A stretch of 64,000 nt of DNA. Source: Anaerolineae bacterium (GTDB lineage: Bacteria; Chloroflexota; Anaerolineae; Aggregatilineales; UBA2796). Position numbers and translations under genes: made by a program. Shown here in pieces: positions 27,376-36,968 of the stretch. Numbering within the stretch: position 1 is the stretch's first letter; each line of letters starts with the position of its first letter. Location of the stretch: assembly GCA_019637555.1 (NCBI GenBank), contig JAHBVK010000013.1, positions 54,583 through 118,582 on the forward strand. The letters are read 5' to 3'. The notes below the pieces were generated by a model, which saw only the letters and a list, made by a program, of their open reading frames with translations, searched no databases and was not told where the DNA came from.

Positions 27376-29772
27376 ATGGATGTGCTTATGACCACGCCGA
27401 AAATTGCTGACATCTTCGAGTCGATGGAATATGGACCTGCACCGGAAGCGAACAATCCGGCGCTGGAGTGGATCAAGACGCGCGGACCACAGATGAAGAT
27501 TTATGTCGGCGGCAAATGGATTGCACCAACGGGTGGCAGCTACTTCGACAGCATCAATCCAGCAACTGGCAAGCCACTGGCACAGATCGCGCAGGCGGGA
27601 CAGGCTGATGTCGAAGCGGCGGTCAGCGCGGCACGCAGCGCCTTCGATTCGTGGAGCAAGCAGCCGGGACACGTCCGTGCGCGGTATTTGTATGCGCTGG
27701 CGCGACAGATTCAGAAACATTCCCGTTTGTTCGCCGTGCTGGAGACGATGGATAACGGCAAGCCGATCCGTGAGACACGCGATATAGATATTCCATTGGT
27801 GGCGCGGCATTTCTACCATCATGCGGGTTGGGCGCAGCTCATGGAAACTGAGTTCCCTCACTATGAGCCTCTCGGCGTGGTCGGGCAGATCATTCCGTGG
27901 AACTTTCCGCTGCTGATGCTCTCGTGGAAGATCGCGCCCGCGCTGGCGATGGGCAACACGGTGGTGCTGAAACCTGCTGAGTTCACCTCGCTGACTGCAC
28001 TGCTGTTCGCGGAGATTTGCGAGAACATTGGCTTGCCAGCAGGTGTGGTCAATGTTGTAACGGGCGACGGCAAAGTAGGCGAGATGATCGTCAACCACAG
28101 CGGGATAGATAAGATCGCCTTTACAGGTTCTACCGATGTCGGGCGGATCATCCGCGAGGCGACAGCGGGCAGTGGCAAGCGTTTATCGCTGGAACTGGGT
28201 GGCAAGTCGCCGTTCATTGTGTTCGAGGATTCCGATCTGGATAGCGTAGTTGAAGGCGTGGTCGATGCTATTTGGTTCAATCAGGGGCAAGTGTGCTGCG
28301 CGGGATCACGGTTGTTGGCGCAGGAGAGCATCGCGGATCGGCTGACGGATAAGCTGCGAGCACGCTTGGAAACCCTGCGGATGGGCGAGCCGCTGGATAA
28401 AGCAATCGACATCGGCGCGATTGTGGCATCGGTGCAGTTGCAGAAGATCACGCAATTGGTGGAACAAGGTGTGCAAGAAGGCGCACAGATGTGGCAGCCG
28501 AGCTGGGCGTGTCCAACTGATGGCTACTTCTATCCGCCGACGCTGTTCACTAATGTCGCGCCAGCAGCTACCATCGCACAAGTAGAGATTTTCGGTCCGG
28601 TGCTGGTGTCGATGACTTTCCGCACGCCAGCGGAAGCGGTGACGCTGGCGAACAACACCCGCTACGGATTAGCTGCCAGTGTCTGGTCAGATAACCTCAA
28701 TCTGTCGCTGGATGTAGCGCGCAAGGTGAAAGCTGGCACGGTCTGGATCAACAGTACGAATCTGTTCGATGCCTCGTCGGGATTTGGTGGCTACCGTGAA
28801 AGCGGCTACGGACGTGAGGGCGGCAAAGAAGGACTCTATGAATATATGCGTCCTAAGTGGGAGAAGTTGCTGCCGCTGAGTAAGCCAATCGAACCAGCGA
28901 ACGGCGCTGCCGAACGCGCAGACCCAGTAGATGCGATTGATCGCACTCCCAAGATGTACATCGGCGGTAAGCAGGCTCGTCCCGATTCCGGCTACAGCTT
29001 GATCATCCGTGATACTGCTGGTAACAGGATCGGGGAAGTGGGTGAGGGCAACCGCAAGGATATTCGTAACGCGGTGGAAGCTGCTCATGCTGCTGCCAAT
29101 TGGGAATTCACTCACGGACATTTGAAGGCGCAAATTTTGTACTATGCGGCGGAGAATTTAGCCGCGCGAAGTGATGAGTTCGCCGGACGTTTGGCACTGA
29201 TCAAGAGCCGTGATGAGGCACATAAAGAAGTCGGGGCGGCGATTCAGCGCCTGTTCACTTACGCGGCGTGGGCAGATAAGTTCGATGGTCAGGTTCACAG
29301 TACGCCGTTGCGCGGTGTGGTGATGGCGATCCCCGAACCGATTGGCGTGATCGGCGTTGCCTGCCCTGATGAGCAGCCATTGTTGGGCTTTGTGTCGTTG
29401 GTTGCTCCGGCGGTGGCGATGGGCAATACAGTGGTGGTCGTGCCATCGGAACAGTTCCCCTTGAGCGCGACGGATTTGTATCAGGTGTTTGATACCTCGG
29501 ATGTGCCTGCGGGTGTGATCAACATCGTCACGGGCAAGCGCGATGCGCTGATCAAGGTGCTGGCGGAGCATGATGATGTTGATGCGGTGTGGTACTTCGG
29601 TGGTTCCGAAGGCAGCAAAATGGTCGAAGCGGCATCTAGCAGCAACATGAAGCGGACGTGGGTCAATTACGGTCACGCCCGCGATTGGACGATCCGTGAA
29701 CAGGGTGAAGGCGAAGAATTCCTGCGCGAAGCGACTCAGGTGAAGAATATCTGGACACCGTATGGCGAGTGA
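27376..29772 (+). CDS. ALDH16-like two-domain aldehyde dehydrogenase
   Basis: 798 residues, close to the length of ALDH16 proteins. The first domain (about 40-510) is a complete NAD(P)-dependent aldehyde dehydrogenase: PWNFPLLMLSWKIAPAL, G-S-T-D-V-G, general base Glu273 in LELGGKSPF, and nucleophile Cys307 in F-N-Q-G-Q-V-C-C-A-G. The second domain (about 525-798) starts again with K-M-Y-I-G-G-K. It follows the fold through V-A-P-A-V-A-M-G-N-T-V-V and I-V-T-G but lacks a catalytic Cys. This split of one active and one inactive domain is the ALDH16 pattern. A second start 12 bases later (MTTPK) is possible. The substrate aldehyde is unknown. Confidence 0.85.
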   Translation: MDVLMTTPKIADIFESMEYGPAPEANNPALEWIKTRGPQMKIYVGGKWIAPTGGSYFDSINPATGKPLAQIAQAGQADVEAAVSAARSAFDSWSKQPGHVRARYLYALARQIQKHSRLFAVLETMDNGKPIRETRDIDIPLVARHFYHHAGWAQLMETEFPHYEPLGVVGQIIPWNFPLLMLSWKIAPALAMGNTVVLKPAEFTSLTALLFAEICENIGLPAGVVNVVTGDGKVGEMIVNHSGIDKIAFTGSTDVGRIIREATAGSGKRLSLELGGKSPFIVFEDSDLDSVVEGVVDAIWFNQGQVCCAGSRLLAQESIADRLTDKLRARLETLRMGEPLDKAIDIGAIVASVQLQKITQLVEQGVQEGAQMWQPSWACPTDGYFYPPTLFTNVAPAATIAQVEIFGPVLVSMTFRTPAEAVTLANNTRYGLAASVWSDNLNLSLDVARKVKAGTVWINSTNLFDASSGFGGYRESGYGREGGKEGLYEYMRPKWEKLLPLSKPIEPANGAAERADPVDAIDRTPKMYIGGKQARPDSGYSLIIRDTAGNRIGEVGEGNRKDIRNAVEAAHAAANWEFTHGHLKAQILYYAAENLAARSDEFAGRLALIKSRDEAHKEVGAAIQRLFTYAAWADKFDGQVHSTPLRGVVMAIPEPIGVIGVACPDEQPLLGFVSLVAPAVAMGNTVVVVPSEQFPLSATDLYQVFDTSDVPAGVINIVTGKRDALIKVLAEHDDVDAVWYFGGSEGSKMVEAASSSNMKRTWVNYGHARDWTIREQGEGEEFLREATQVKNIWTPYGE

Positions 29773-30541
29773 TCTAACGCCGGAGCGATTAGCTGCTATC
29801 CTCAGTCCGCGAAAGTTCAAATTCTACGAGGAGATCGGCAGCACCAACGATGTAGCGCGAGAATGGGCGGATCAGGGTGCGCCAGCGGGATCGGTAGTGT
29901 TGGCGGAATTGCAGACACAAGGGCGCGGACGCTTTAAAAGACAGTGGTCTGCACCCGTAGGATCAGCACTACTGACTAGTACCGTCTTGCGTCCAGCGAT
30001 CGACCCAACGCAGCTTGCCCGCGTGACCATGCTCGGCGCGGTGGCGGTGGCGGAAACGGTGGAGTCGTTTACGCCACATCAGGTGGCGATCAAGTGGCCC
30101 AATGATGTGCAACTGGCAGGCAAAAAGGTCGCGGGAATTTTGCCGGAAGCTGAGTGGCGTGGGGATCGCTGTGTGTTCGTCATCCTAGGAATCGGGTTGA
30201 ATGTGCGGATCGATTTCACAGACACACTGTTGGAAGATAGCGCGATTAGTATTGAGACGGTGACAAAACAGCCAGTAGATCGAGCGTTACTCCTGAATCA
30301 ACTGTTGCAGCGGATCGATCACTGGTCGCGGCGGCTGACTTCGGAGGATTTGTGGAGGGCGTGGCGCGAACGGTTAAGCACACTCGGTCAGCACGTTCAG
30401 GCAACCGCAGTCACGGCTCAAACAGGTGGGCAAATCAGCGGGCAAGCGGTGGACGTAGATGGATTAGGCAGACTTCTCATCCGCGACGAGAACGATACAA
30501 TACATCATGTGGTCGCTGGCGAAGTGACTTTATCGTTGTAA
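29762..30541 (+). CDS. birA: Biotin--[acetyl-CoA-carboxylase] ligase
   Basis: 259 residues. It activates biotin with ATP and attaches it to a lysine of biotin carboxyl carrier proteins. G-S-T-N-D-V-A-R-E-W, QGRGRFKRQW (biotinoyl-AMP loop), I-K-W-P-N-D-V and K-V-A-G-I-L are the catalytic core. The C-terminal beta domain (G-R-L-L-I-R-D-E-N-D) is present. There is no N-terminal HTH, so it is the monofunctional type that does not repress bio genes. It starts inside the last 11 bases of the aldehyde dehydrogenase gene. Confidence 0.93.
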   Translation: MASDLTPERLAAILSPRKFKFYEEIGSTNDVAREWADQGAPAGSVVLAELQTQGRGRFKRQWSAPVGSALLTSTVLRPAIDPTQLARVTMLGAVAVAETVESFTPHQVAIKWPNDVQLAGKKVAGILPEAEWRGDRCVFVILGIGLNVRIDFTDTLLEDSAISIETVTKQPVDRALLLNQLLQRIDHWSRRLTSEDLWRAWRERLSTLGQHVQATAVTAQTGGQISGQAVDVDGLGRLLIRDENDTIHHVVAGEVTLSL

Positions 30542-30565
30542 ATGTAGAGGCGTAATAGGTTCGCG

Positions 30566-31951
30566 TTGGGTATTCGGTTAGATTGGCAAGTGGAAGCGGA
30601 GCGCGTTTACGAGCACTCCGGTGAAGACCCCGATTCACGCCGCCGCCGCCGTATGCGACGGTTACAGGTTATCCTCCTCTCATTCGGCATGATCATCGGT
30701 CTGATAACGGTGGTTGGACTGGCTGTGTGGCGGCTCAATACCGTTGATAACGCCTTGCGACAATCTCTTATTGATACTGTGCAGGCAGAAATTGCTACCT
30801 TGCGCGTGTCGGACTATGCCAGCTTTATAGCTCTGCAGCGCAGCGACAGCGTTGAATGGGTACGCCAGCAAAATACCCGGTTCGACATCTATCAGCAGAT
30901 GAAGAATGACGGGCGGATTGAGCTGCTCGGCAATGTGATCGATGCTACCGTAGACGGGCAGCGTGGAAGGGCGTTAGTCGAAGAACGGCGTGACGGTAAA
31001 CGCTATCTGGTGCTGTGGTTCTACTGGCGCTACCCCGATGGCTGGCGGCACGTTCCCTTCGATTACACCTTTTGGAATGATACAGGCGACGACTTCAATG
31101 AAATTCGTCGCGAGCATGTGACAATCCAGTTCAAGAGGCTCGATTCGCAGTTGGCGGAGGTATTGTCGGATCGTGTTGAACAATGGTGGGTGCAAGGCTG
31201 TGATATTTTAGGCTGCCGCAATGTTCCTCACCTAACTCTGGAAATTAATCCTACGCCGGATGGAACGATCTATTGGGATCCGGTTACCGATGCCACCCAG
31301 TTGAAAGTGACGATCCCTTCTCCGCTGGCAAATGAGAATGGCATGGTGGCGGAAGCGATATTGCCGCAAACGCTGGAGGATGCTTTAGCGGTCAAAATTG
31401 CCGAGCGTCAATTTGCGTTAGCTGCGAACGATATGACACCAATACCAACGGCGGATGCTGCGTGGCTGCGTCAATCAGCAGTAGAGTGGCTAGGGGCAAC
31501 GTTCACTGGACGGGTCGATCCCGTGTATTTCAGCTTTATGCAAAGCCTGAGCGATACCTATGGCGTGACGACTATTGGACAGATGGTCAGAACGCTGACT
31601 CCGACCTCCGACATCAATATCCTGTCGATGATTCTTAACCAGCAGTTATCAGGCTTAGCAATAGATTGGCGTCCATTCTTCCAATGGCGGCTCAATCTGG
31701 AAAAAACGCTGCTAACCGCTGGACGCATTGACGAATTCCGCGCGATCTGGGATGTGGGCAACCCGCTGGCGCAAACACCGCTGCAACAACGCCTGCAAGA
31801 CCCAACACAACAAACACCGCAAGTGCAATCTGCTGCTATCGTCAATGGTCCTGATGGCGTTCCAACGGCTACGATTCAGGCGACGCTGGCAGGGCAACCT
31901 GTATATGTGACATTCCGCTTGGTGGATAACACGTGGAAGCGATCCGCATAA
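30566..31951 (+). CDS. Membrane-anchored protein of unknown function
   Basis: 461 residues. The frame opens after a stop at 30545-30547, and the only usable start is TTG at 30566, 6 bases after TAGG. A cytoplasmic N-terminus with an Arg-rich stretch (S-R-R-R-R-R-M-R-R) is followed by one membrane segment (about 33-56) and a large extracytoplasmic part. Two Cys lie in G-C-D-I-L-G-C. A Gln-rich segment lies near the end (Q-T-P-L-Q-Q-R-L-Q-D-P-T-Q-Q-T). No family was recognised. It follows birA by 24 bases. Confidence 0.65.
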   Translation: MGIRLDWQVEAERVYEHSGEDPDSRRRRRMRRLQVILLSFGMIIGLITVVGLAVWRLNTVDNALRQSLIDTVQAEIATLRVSDYASFIALQRSDSVEWVRQQNTRFDIYQQMKNDGRIELLGNVIDATVDGQRGRALVEERRDGKRYLVLWFYWRYPDGWRHVPFDYTFWNDTGDDFNEIRREHVTIQFKRLDSQLAEVLSDRVEQWWVQGCDILGCRNVPHLTLEINPTPDGTIYWDPVTDATQLKVTIPSPLANENGMVAEAILPQTLEDALAVKIAERQFALAANDMTPIPTADAAWLRQSAVEWLGATFTGRVDPVYFSFMQSLSDTYGVTTIGQMVRTLTPTSDINILSMILNQQLSGLAIDWRPFFQWRLNLEKTLLTAGRIDEFRAIWDVGNPLAQTPLQQRLQDPTQQTPQVQSAAIVNGPDGVPTATIQATLAGQPVYVTFRLVDNTWKRSA

Positions 31952-32083
31952 ATTTGGTATAAATCTCTATTGTGCAGCCTGTTGCAGTTCTGCCGAGTCA
32001 GACTACAATCTGCGTGAAGCAACCTAGCAAGACATAGCACACGCGAAGTCAAGCCAACATCTGGAGCGAGAGCGAGGTAATGT

Positions 32084-32299
32084 ATGTCTGATCAAGATGA
32101 TCTGCGTAGTACGCTGCTAATTGAGGAATTCGAGCGCGATTTCGGCGTACGTGAGAAGCAAGCAAGCGAAGTAGATACTGGCAAGATCTTCGGGCTGGCG
32201 GCTGGTGAGCGCATGATCCTGTCGATTATCCTGTTCCTTGCCGTGACCGTGCTAAGCGTCGCTTTGCTGCTTGCCACCAACACAATCCAATTGCCATAA
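32084..32299 (+). CDS. Small single-pass membrane protein
   Basis: 71 residues, start ATG with GCGAGG upstream. An acidic N-terminal cytoplasmic part of about 40 residues (E-E-F-E-R-D-F-G) precedes a membrane helix (M-I-L-S-I-I-L-F-L-A-V-T-V-L-S-V-A-L-L-L). No homologue was recognised. It ends 34 bases before the PD40 protein gene, suggesting a shared transcript. Confidence 0.55.
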   Translation: MSDQDDLRSTLLIEEFERDFGVREKQASEVDTGKIFGLAAGERMILSIILFLAVTVLSVALLLATNTIQLP

Positions 32300-32333
32300 C
32301 CGTATTGAGACCACATCGTCGCAACTAATTCCT

Positions 32334-33755
32334 ATGAATGCTAGATTTTCCGAGCGCGGCTGGCGATTGGACAGGCTTGATAGTGCTGTCTTGATCGTCA
32401 TCGTTGTACTGTTGTTAGCGCTGGGACTCACTGTAGCGCGTGGAAGCCAGATCGGATTGATGATCACGGCATATGCCCCACGCGATTCCGGCTCAATCCA
32501 CCCCCATATTCAGATCAGCTTTGATGATCCGGTTGATTTGACATCCGTGCAAGCTGCTCTCAGCATCGATCCGCCTGTGCTAGGCTCGTTCACTGCTAGC
32601 GGTGATAGCCGCACAGTTAGCTTTATTCCATCGGAGACATTAACAGTCGGGCAGAGCTATACCGTTCACTTGAAAGCGGGTGTTGTTTCCACGCAGACGG
32701 AACGCAGTCTGAAAGACGATCAAGTTTGGTCGTTTCGCATCCGTCAGCCGCGTGTCACGTATCTGGGCACTGATCCTAATAATCAGTTGGTGCAGAACAT
32801 ATTCCTGGCTGATCCTGACGCACCCGATTCGGCGCAGCAGCTCACCTTCAGTACCACAGGCGTGATCGAATACGATCCTTCACCAGACGGCTCGAAAATC
32901 GCCTACTCTGAATTTCAACAAACAGGCAATAATAATCTTTTTGTCTGGGATGCTTCGACGGGTAAAAGCACACTGCTTTTCGACTGCACCAATGCGGTTT
33001 GTAATAATCCTGTGTGGAGTCCCGATGGCAAACAAATCGCGTTCGAGCGTTCAGAGATTAGCGCCAATGGCACGGGATTAGGCGTCTCGCGCGTATGGCT
33101 GCTCGAGGTGGGCAGTGGAAATGTGCGTCCCTTGCTGCAGGACAGCCAACAAATCGGCTATGCGCCGGAGTGGTCGCCAGATGGCAGCAAAGTAGCTCTG
33201 TTCAGTGTCAGCGCGGGCGGTATTGTGGTTCACGACATGGCGACGGACACAGACAGAGTGATCAACTCCGCTTATGGTGAGGTGGGTGTCTTTTCCCCTG
33301 ATGGCAAGTGGCTGGCATTCCCGCAGATGGTTGAAGTGCAGGAGAAAGCGTACGCTGCCCATTTCGTCCTAGTCGATATGAACAGCGACTTTCTCACTCA
33401 AAGCGACATCATCCCTACCGACGACCCCTCCAATGATGTGGAAGGCACTTGGCTCAATGCCCGTACACTAATCGTAGCACGGCAAGCGCCCTTTCAATCC
33501 TCAACTGGCGGCATCCGTCCCGGTCCGCAGTTGTATCGGCTGGACGTGGATACAGGGCAAGCCACACCGCTATTCGATGAGCCTAACTATACGAATGGCA
33601 ATATCGCAGTCAGTCCGCTGCAAGATAAAGTGGCATTTCAGAGATTTGAACTCGGACGGCAGGGCGCACGCACCGAAATCTGGACACTGGATCTAGCGAC
33701 AGGCAAGTTGATTCAATTGGCGAATAACGCGCTACTGCCGAAATGGATACCTTGA
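32334..33755 (+). CDS. Membrane-anchored Ig-like plus PD40 (TolB-like) protein
   Basis: About 473 residues from the ATG at 32334. An N-terminal membrane segment (A-V-L-I-V-I-V-V-L-L-L-A-L-G-L) leads into a Big_5-type Ig-like domain (about 50-145: I-Q-I-S-F-D-D-P-V, S-F-I-P-S-E-T-L, Y-T-V-H-L). A six-bladed TolB-like propeller with PD40 motifs follows (N-P-V-W-S-P-D-G-K-Q-I-A-F, P-E-W-S-P-D-G-S-K-V-A-L). It is probably displayed outside the membrane. The function is unknown. It converges on the peptidase gene with only 2 bases between. Confidence 0.78.
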   Translation: MNARFSERGWRLDRLDSAVLIVIVVLLLALGLTVARGSQIGLMITAYAPRDSGSIHPHIQISFDDPVDLTSVQAALSIDPPVLGSFTASGDSRTVSFIPSETLTVGQSYTVHLKAGVVSTQTERSLKDDQVWSFRIRQPRVTYLGTDPNNQLVQNIFLADPDAPDSAQQLTFSTTGVIEYDPSPDGSKIAYSEFQQTGNNNLFVWDASTGKSTLLFDCTNAVCNNPVWSPDGKQIAFERSEISANGTGLGVSRVWLLEVGSGNVRPLLQDSQQIGYAPEWSPDGSKVALFSVSAGGIVVHDMATDTDRVINSAYGEVGVFSPDGKWLAFPQMVEVQEKAYAAHFVLVDMNSDFLTQSDIIPTDDPSNDVEGTWLNARTLIVARQAPFQSSTGGIRPGPQLYRLDVDTGQATPLFDEPNYTNGNIAVSPLQDKVAFQRFELGRQGARTEIWTLDLATGKLIQLANNALLPKWIP

Positions 33756-33757
33756 TC

Positions 33758-34885
33758 TTAGACACCGATGGTACGTAGCGTCTTGGGAAAACTTGTTAGC
33801 ACCTCGCAGCCGGTTTCGGTGATTAAAATATTGTCCTCAATGCGAACGCCACCCTTGCCCGGCAAGTAGATACCCGGTTCGATGGTAAAGATCATGCCGG
33901 GTTCCAGCACTTGCGTATTGCCTTCCAGAATATCGGGCGCTTCGTGTACATCCAATCCCAAGCCGTGCCCTGTGCGGTGGACGAAATAATCACCATAGCC
34001 TGCGTCTGCGATCACTTTGCGCGTTGCCCGATCCACGTCTTGTGCCGTAACACCGGGTTTGGCAGCGGCAATACCAGCCTCGTTTGCTGCTTTGACCAAG
34101 CGATAGATTTTTTCTAGTTCGGGATCGAGCTTACCAACAGCAAATACGCGCGTAATATCCGCTGGATATGCACTTACTTTGGCTCCGTAGTCAAACAGCA
34201 GCAGATCCCCTTCGCGGATCACCGAGTCTCCGGGACCACCATGCGGCAGCGCACTGTTTGCTCCGGTAAGGATGGCGCTTTCGAACGCTAGCCCTTGACC
34301 ACCGCGTTGTGTCATCTCACTATGGAGAATGTGCGCGACTCGCTGCTCAGTCATGCCGACTTCGATTTGTCCGATGGTCGCCTCCAGCGCAGCTTCACTT
34401 ATGGCAATGGCGTTACGCATCAGCGCGATCTCGGACGCCTGCTTGTGCAGCCGAATCCGGCTGATTACTTTATCAGCACTGATAATCTGGCTGTTGGGCG
34501 CATATTGCTGGATAGTTTGTCCTTCCAGCACGCGCATTTGAAGACCCTCGACGGCGACACGTTTGCCGGCTAGTGAGAGTGTCTTGCTGGCGGCGTCAAA
34601 GGCAACGCCGTACCCCTGTCTATCGGAATAAACGAAGGGTTGGATTGGAAACGGCTGTTTCTCGATGACATGCTGCTCCTCCAGCGCGGGCAGGATCATA
34701 CCAACTTCGCCATCAGCGGGCACAAACAAAATGATGGGACGCTCGCTGAGATGAAAGTGGATGCCCGTTAGATAGTAGAGCGTTGCGCCGGGAATTAGCG
34801 CCGCAACATCAAAGCCAGCCTCTTTGATCAAAACACGTAGTTTGCTCAAACGTAATTGTGCATCGGTGGAGGAGATTGCCGTCAT
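33758..34885 (-). CDS. M24-family aminopeptidase (Xaa-Pro type)
   Basis: 375 residues. The N-terminal creatinase-like domain (1-140) precedes a pita-bread metallopeptidase domain. Metal ligands are visible: two Asp in L-F-D-Y-G-A-K-V-S-A-Y-P-A-D-I-T-R, His in G-H-G-L-G-L-D-V-H-E, and Glu in F-T-I-E-P-G-I-Y and V-R-I-E-D-N. P-H-G-G-P is the substrate-side loop. It removes N-terminal residues next to proline, or splits dipeptides (PepP/PepQ type). The exact specificity cannot be fixed. Confidence 0.9.
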   Translation of the reverse strand: MTAISSTDAQLRLSKLRVLIKEAGFDVAALIPGATLYYLTGIHFHLSERPIILFVPADGEVGMILPALEEQHVIEKQPFPIQPFVYSDRQGYGVAFDAASKTLSLAGKRVAVEGLQMRVLEGQTIQQYAPNSQIISADKVISRIRLHKQASEIALMRNAIAISEAALEATIGQIEVGMTEQRVAHILHSEMTQRGGQGLAFESAILTGANSALPHGGPGDSVIREGDLLLFDYGAKVSAYPADITRVFAVGKLDPELEKIYRLVKAANEAGIAAAKPGVTAQDVDRATRKVIADAGYGDYFVHRTGHGLGLDVHEAPDILEGNTQVLEPGMIFTIEPGIYLPGKGGVRIEDNILITETGCEVLTSFPKTLRTIGV

Positions 34886-34912
34886 CGAGATTATGCCCTT
34901 TGGTTATCCTAG

Positions 34913-35293
34913 TTAAACCTGTTGTTCAAAGAACCAGCGCAAAAATAGATAGACGCCGCCGATGAATCCACCAATCACACCCCATGGACGAGCGCGATCC
35001 CAACGGGTCATACCCGCGGTGATAAGTGGGAATACAAACATAGGCACACGCAGAAAGAATGCTTCGATATCCCGATTGTAGATTGGTCCACCGGGAGAGA
35101 CCACCACCTTATCCATTAACGCCAGCAAAATCACCGCCGAAAGCATCAGTGTGATGCGCGTATCCGGTTTCTTTTGCATGAAAAGGTTGAGCAAGGCAAA
35201 AGCACAGATCAGATACACACCAATGCCGATTTCAAGATTAGGATAATTGGGACCGAGGCGACGCAGCACCTCTTGTAAATCAATGCTGTTCAT
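34913..35293 (-). CDS. Small integral membrane protein of unknown function
   Basis: 126 residues from an ATG preceded by AAGGAAG. A longer frame to 35335 has no ribosome site. About four membrane helices: I-G-I-G-V-Y-L-I-C-A-F-A-L-L-N-L-F, I-T-L-M-L-S-A-V-I-L-L-A-L, F-V-F-P-L-I-T-A-G-M, and G-V-I-G-G-F-I-G-G-V-Y-L-F-L. No family was recognised. It lies 27 bases upstream of the peptidase gene on the same strand. Confidence 0.65.
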   Translation of the reverse strand: MNSIDLQEVLRRLGPNYPNLEIGIGVYLICAFALLNLFMQKKPDTRITLMLSAVILLALMDKVVVSPGGPIYNRDIEAFFLRVPMFVFPLITAGMTRWDRARPWGVIGGFIGGVYLFLRWFFEQQV

Positions 35294-35371
35294 GCGGGCT
35301 TCCTTCGTGAATGCAGGACATGAGCACCCTGTCAATTGTAGCCGTTATCAAGCTTAACGATCTGACTTCAT

Positions 35372-36307
35372 TTAAAGTTCAAACGACTTTGTGAAATGCA
35401 GTCGAGTACGGATCACGTTCATTCCTAAGCCGCGATAAAGATTGACAGCCGCTGTATTTTCGGCATCGACACTGAGACTGCCCGTATCAAAGCCAAAATC
35501 GCGCAGTTTATTTAGGCTGGCAGCCAGCAATGCACGCCCTAACCCTTTGCCTCGATAATCACGGCGGACACCCACGATCGAAACCCAACCATCATTCGGA
35601 TCGCCCTGATTGCTGGCATGGCAGAGGCACTCGCCGACGATGTTATCATCCGCCCATGCGAGCGTCCACAAGTGCGGATCGTGGGGACGTGTTTCGATCA
35701 TCTCGTGACGCCATGTGGATAGATTACGCTCCCGCGATCCCCAATGATCAGCAAAGATTGCGTTATCGGCTTCGACCAATGGTTCAAGATCGCCAGCGCG
35801 GAATGTTTTGAAGGTTATGCCGTCGAGGATTTCGGCTGTCCACGTCCGATTTTGTAGTGGTACACGCATAATGTAGAACTGACGGCTAAGTTGATAGCCG
35901 TTGTTCCGAAATAATTGTTCAGCACCGGGAACATCGGCTAGCACACGCGCGAAAATTGTGGTCTTTCCGCGCAAACGCGTATGCACATAATCATCAACCG
36001 CCCTCAGCAGCGCCGTGCCGACACCGCTCCGACGTGATTCAGGATGAACCCAGCCCTCCACTTGTAGGCGATAGTTCGATGATGTACCCGCAACCGTCCA
36101 CCATGCAAACCCCTGCAAAGCTCCTGTTTCATTGGCGACAAGAGCCGCTTCGTCGTAACTGATCGGCTGCGTAGGATCGCTGTAAGCTGCCCATGTTCCC
36201 ACAAAGGCAGTGTAGTTAAGGCGTCGTGTACGATCTGCCTTTGCCGCCTGATCGATCAGGGCTAGCACTGCGGCGGCATCATCTGGGTGATAACGGCGGG
36301 TGATCAC
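35372..36307 (-). CDS. Tandem GNAT acetyltransferase
   Basis: 311 residues with two GNAT domains. The first (1-150) has the acetyl-CoA loop region E-S-R-R-S-G-V-G-T-A-L-L-R-A. The second (155-311) has V-R-R-D-Y-R-G-K-G-L-G-R-A-L-L-A and ends N-T-A-A-V-N-L-Y-R-G-L-G-M, like mycothiol-synthase-type double GNATs. The substrate is unknown. Its ATG overlaps the stop of the HAD gene region at 36304 by 4 bases, so the two are translationally coupled. Confidence 0.8.
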   Translation of the reverse strand: MITRRYHPDDAAAVLALIDQAAKADRTRRLNYTAFVGTWAAYSDPTQPISYDEAALVANETGALQGFAWWTVAGTSSNYRLQVEGWVHPESRRSGVGTALLRAVDDYVHTRLRGKTTIFARVLADVPGAEQLFRNNGYQLSRQFYIMRVPLQNRTWTAEILDGITFKTFRAGDLEPLVEADNAIFADHWGSRERNLSTWRHEMIETRPHDPHLWTLAWADDNIVGECLCHASNQGDPNDGWVSIVGVRRDYRGKGLGRALLAASLNKLRDFGFDTGSLSVDAENTAAVNLYRGLGMNVIRTRLHFTKSFEL

Positions 36308-36951
36308 GCTTCTTGTTTTACCGGGAGAATTCCCCGCTGCTCCAGTTCATTCCGTAATTTGGCGGGTGACTCAAAGACAATGCAGGGCAAGCCAATTGAT
36401 TCGGCAACGCTGGTATTGCGCACCAGATCATCAATGAACAGAGCCTCGTGTGGTTGCAGTCCGAGTCGAGCCAGTGTCAGGCGGTAAATCTCAGCATCGG
36501 GTTTCGCCATGCCAACTTGTGCGGAGCTAACAACTAGATCAAAGATGCCTGCTAACCCCCGTTCTTCGATCAGCCAGCGTTCCATATCGTAGATATGCGT
36601 ATTGCTGAGGATTGCCAACTTATAATGTGGATGGAGTTCCCGCAGCAGTGCCAGCATCTCTGGATGAACGCGTTCCCTCCCGGTGAAGAAACGGGTGACA
36701 AAACGCTTTTGCGCATGCACATCCTGATAGTTCAAGGGGGTAAGTACAGCATCCCAATATTCCTGTTCGCTGATCTTACCGCGCTTGACCTGCTGCCAAG
36801 CATCACTAGTGAACAGCGCTTCCCATAAGGCTCTACCTGTCAAGCCGTGTTCGGCTGCCAACGTGTCGCGTTCTGCCAGCCAGTGATTCCAATCGTCAGG
36901 AATGTCTAACACATTGCCATAGTCGAAGATCAGGGCGAGAGGTCGATTCAT
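36304..36951 (-). CDS. HAD-family phosphatase (YihX-like)
   Basis: 215 residues. Motif I is I-F-D-Y-G-N-V-L-D, with Gly where many HADs have the second Asp, as is usual for the YihX/epoxide-hydrolase-N subgroup. Motif II is L-A-I-L-S-N-T. The Lys is in G-M-A-K-P-D-A-E-I-Y, and motif IV is A-L-F-I-D-D. It probably removes phosphate from a small sugar phosphate. It sits 17 bases after a second HAD gene. Confidence 0.82.
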   Translation of the reverse strand: MNRPLALIFDYGNVLDIPDDWNHWLAERDTLAAEHGLTGRALWEALFTSDAWQQVKRGKISEQEYWDAVLTPLNYQDVHAQKRFVTRFFTGRERVHPEMLALLRELHPHYKLAILSNTHIYDMERWLIEERGLAGIFDLVVSSAQVGMAKPDAEIYRLTLARLGLQPHEALFIDDLVRNTSVAESIGLPCIVFESPAKLRNELEQRGILPVKQEA

Positions 36952-36968
36952 GCGGATTTGCAGCTCCC

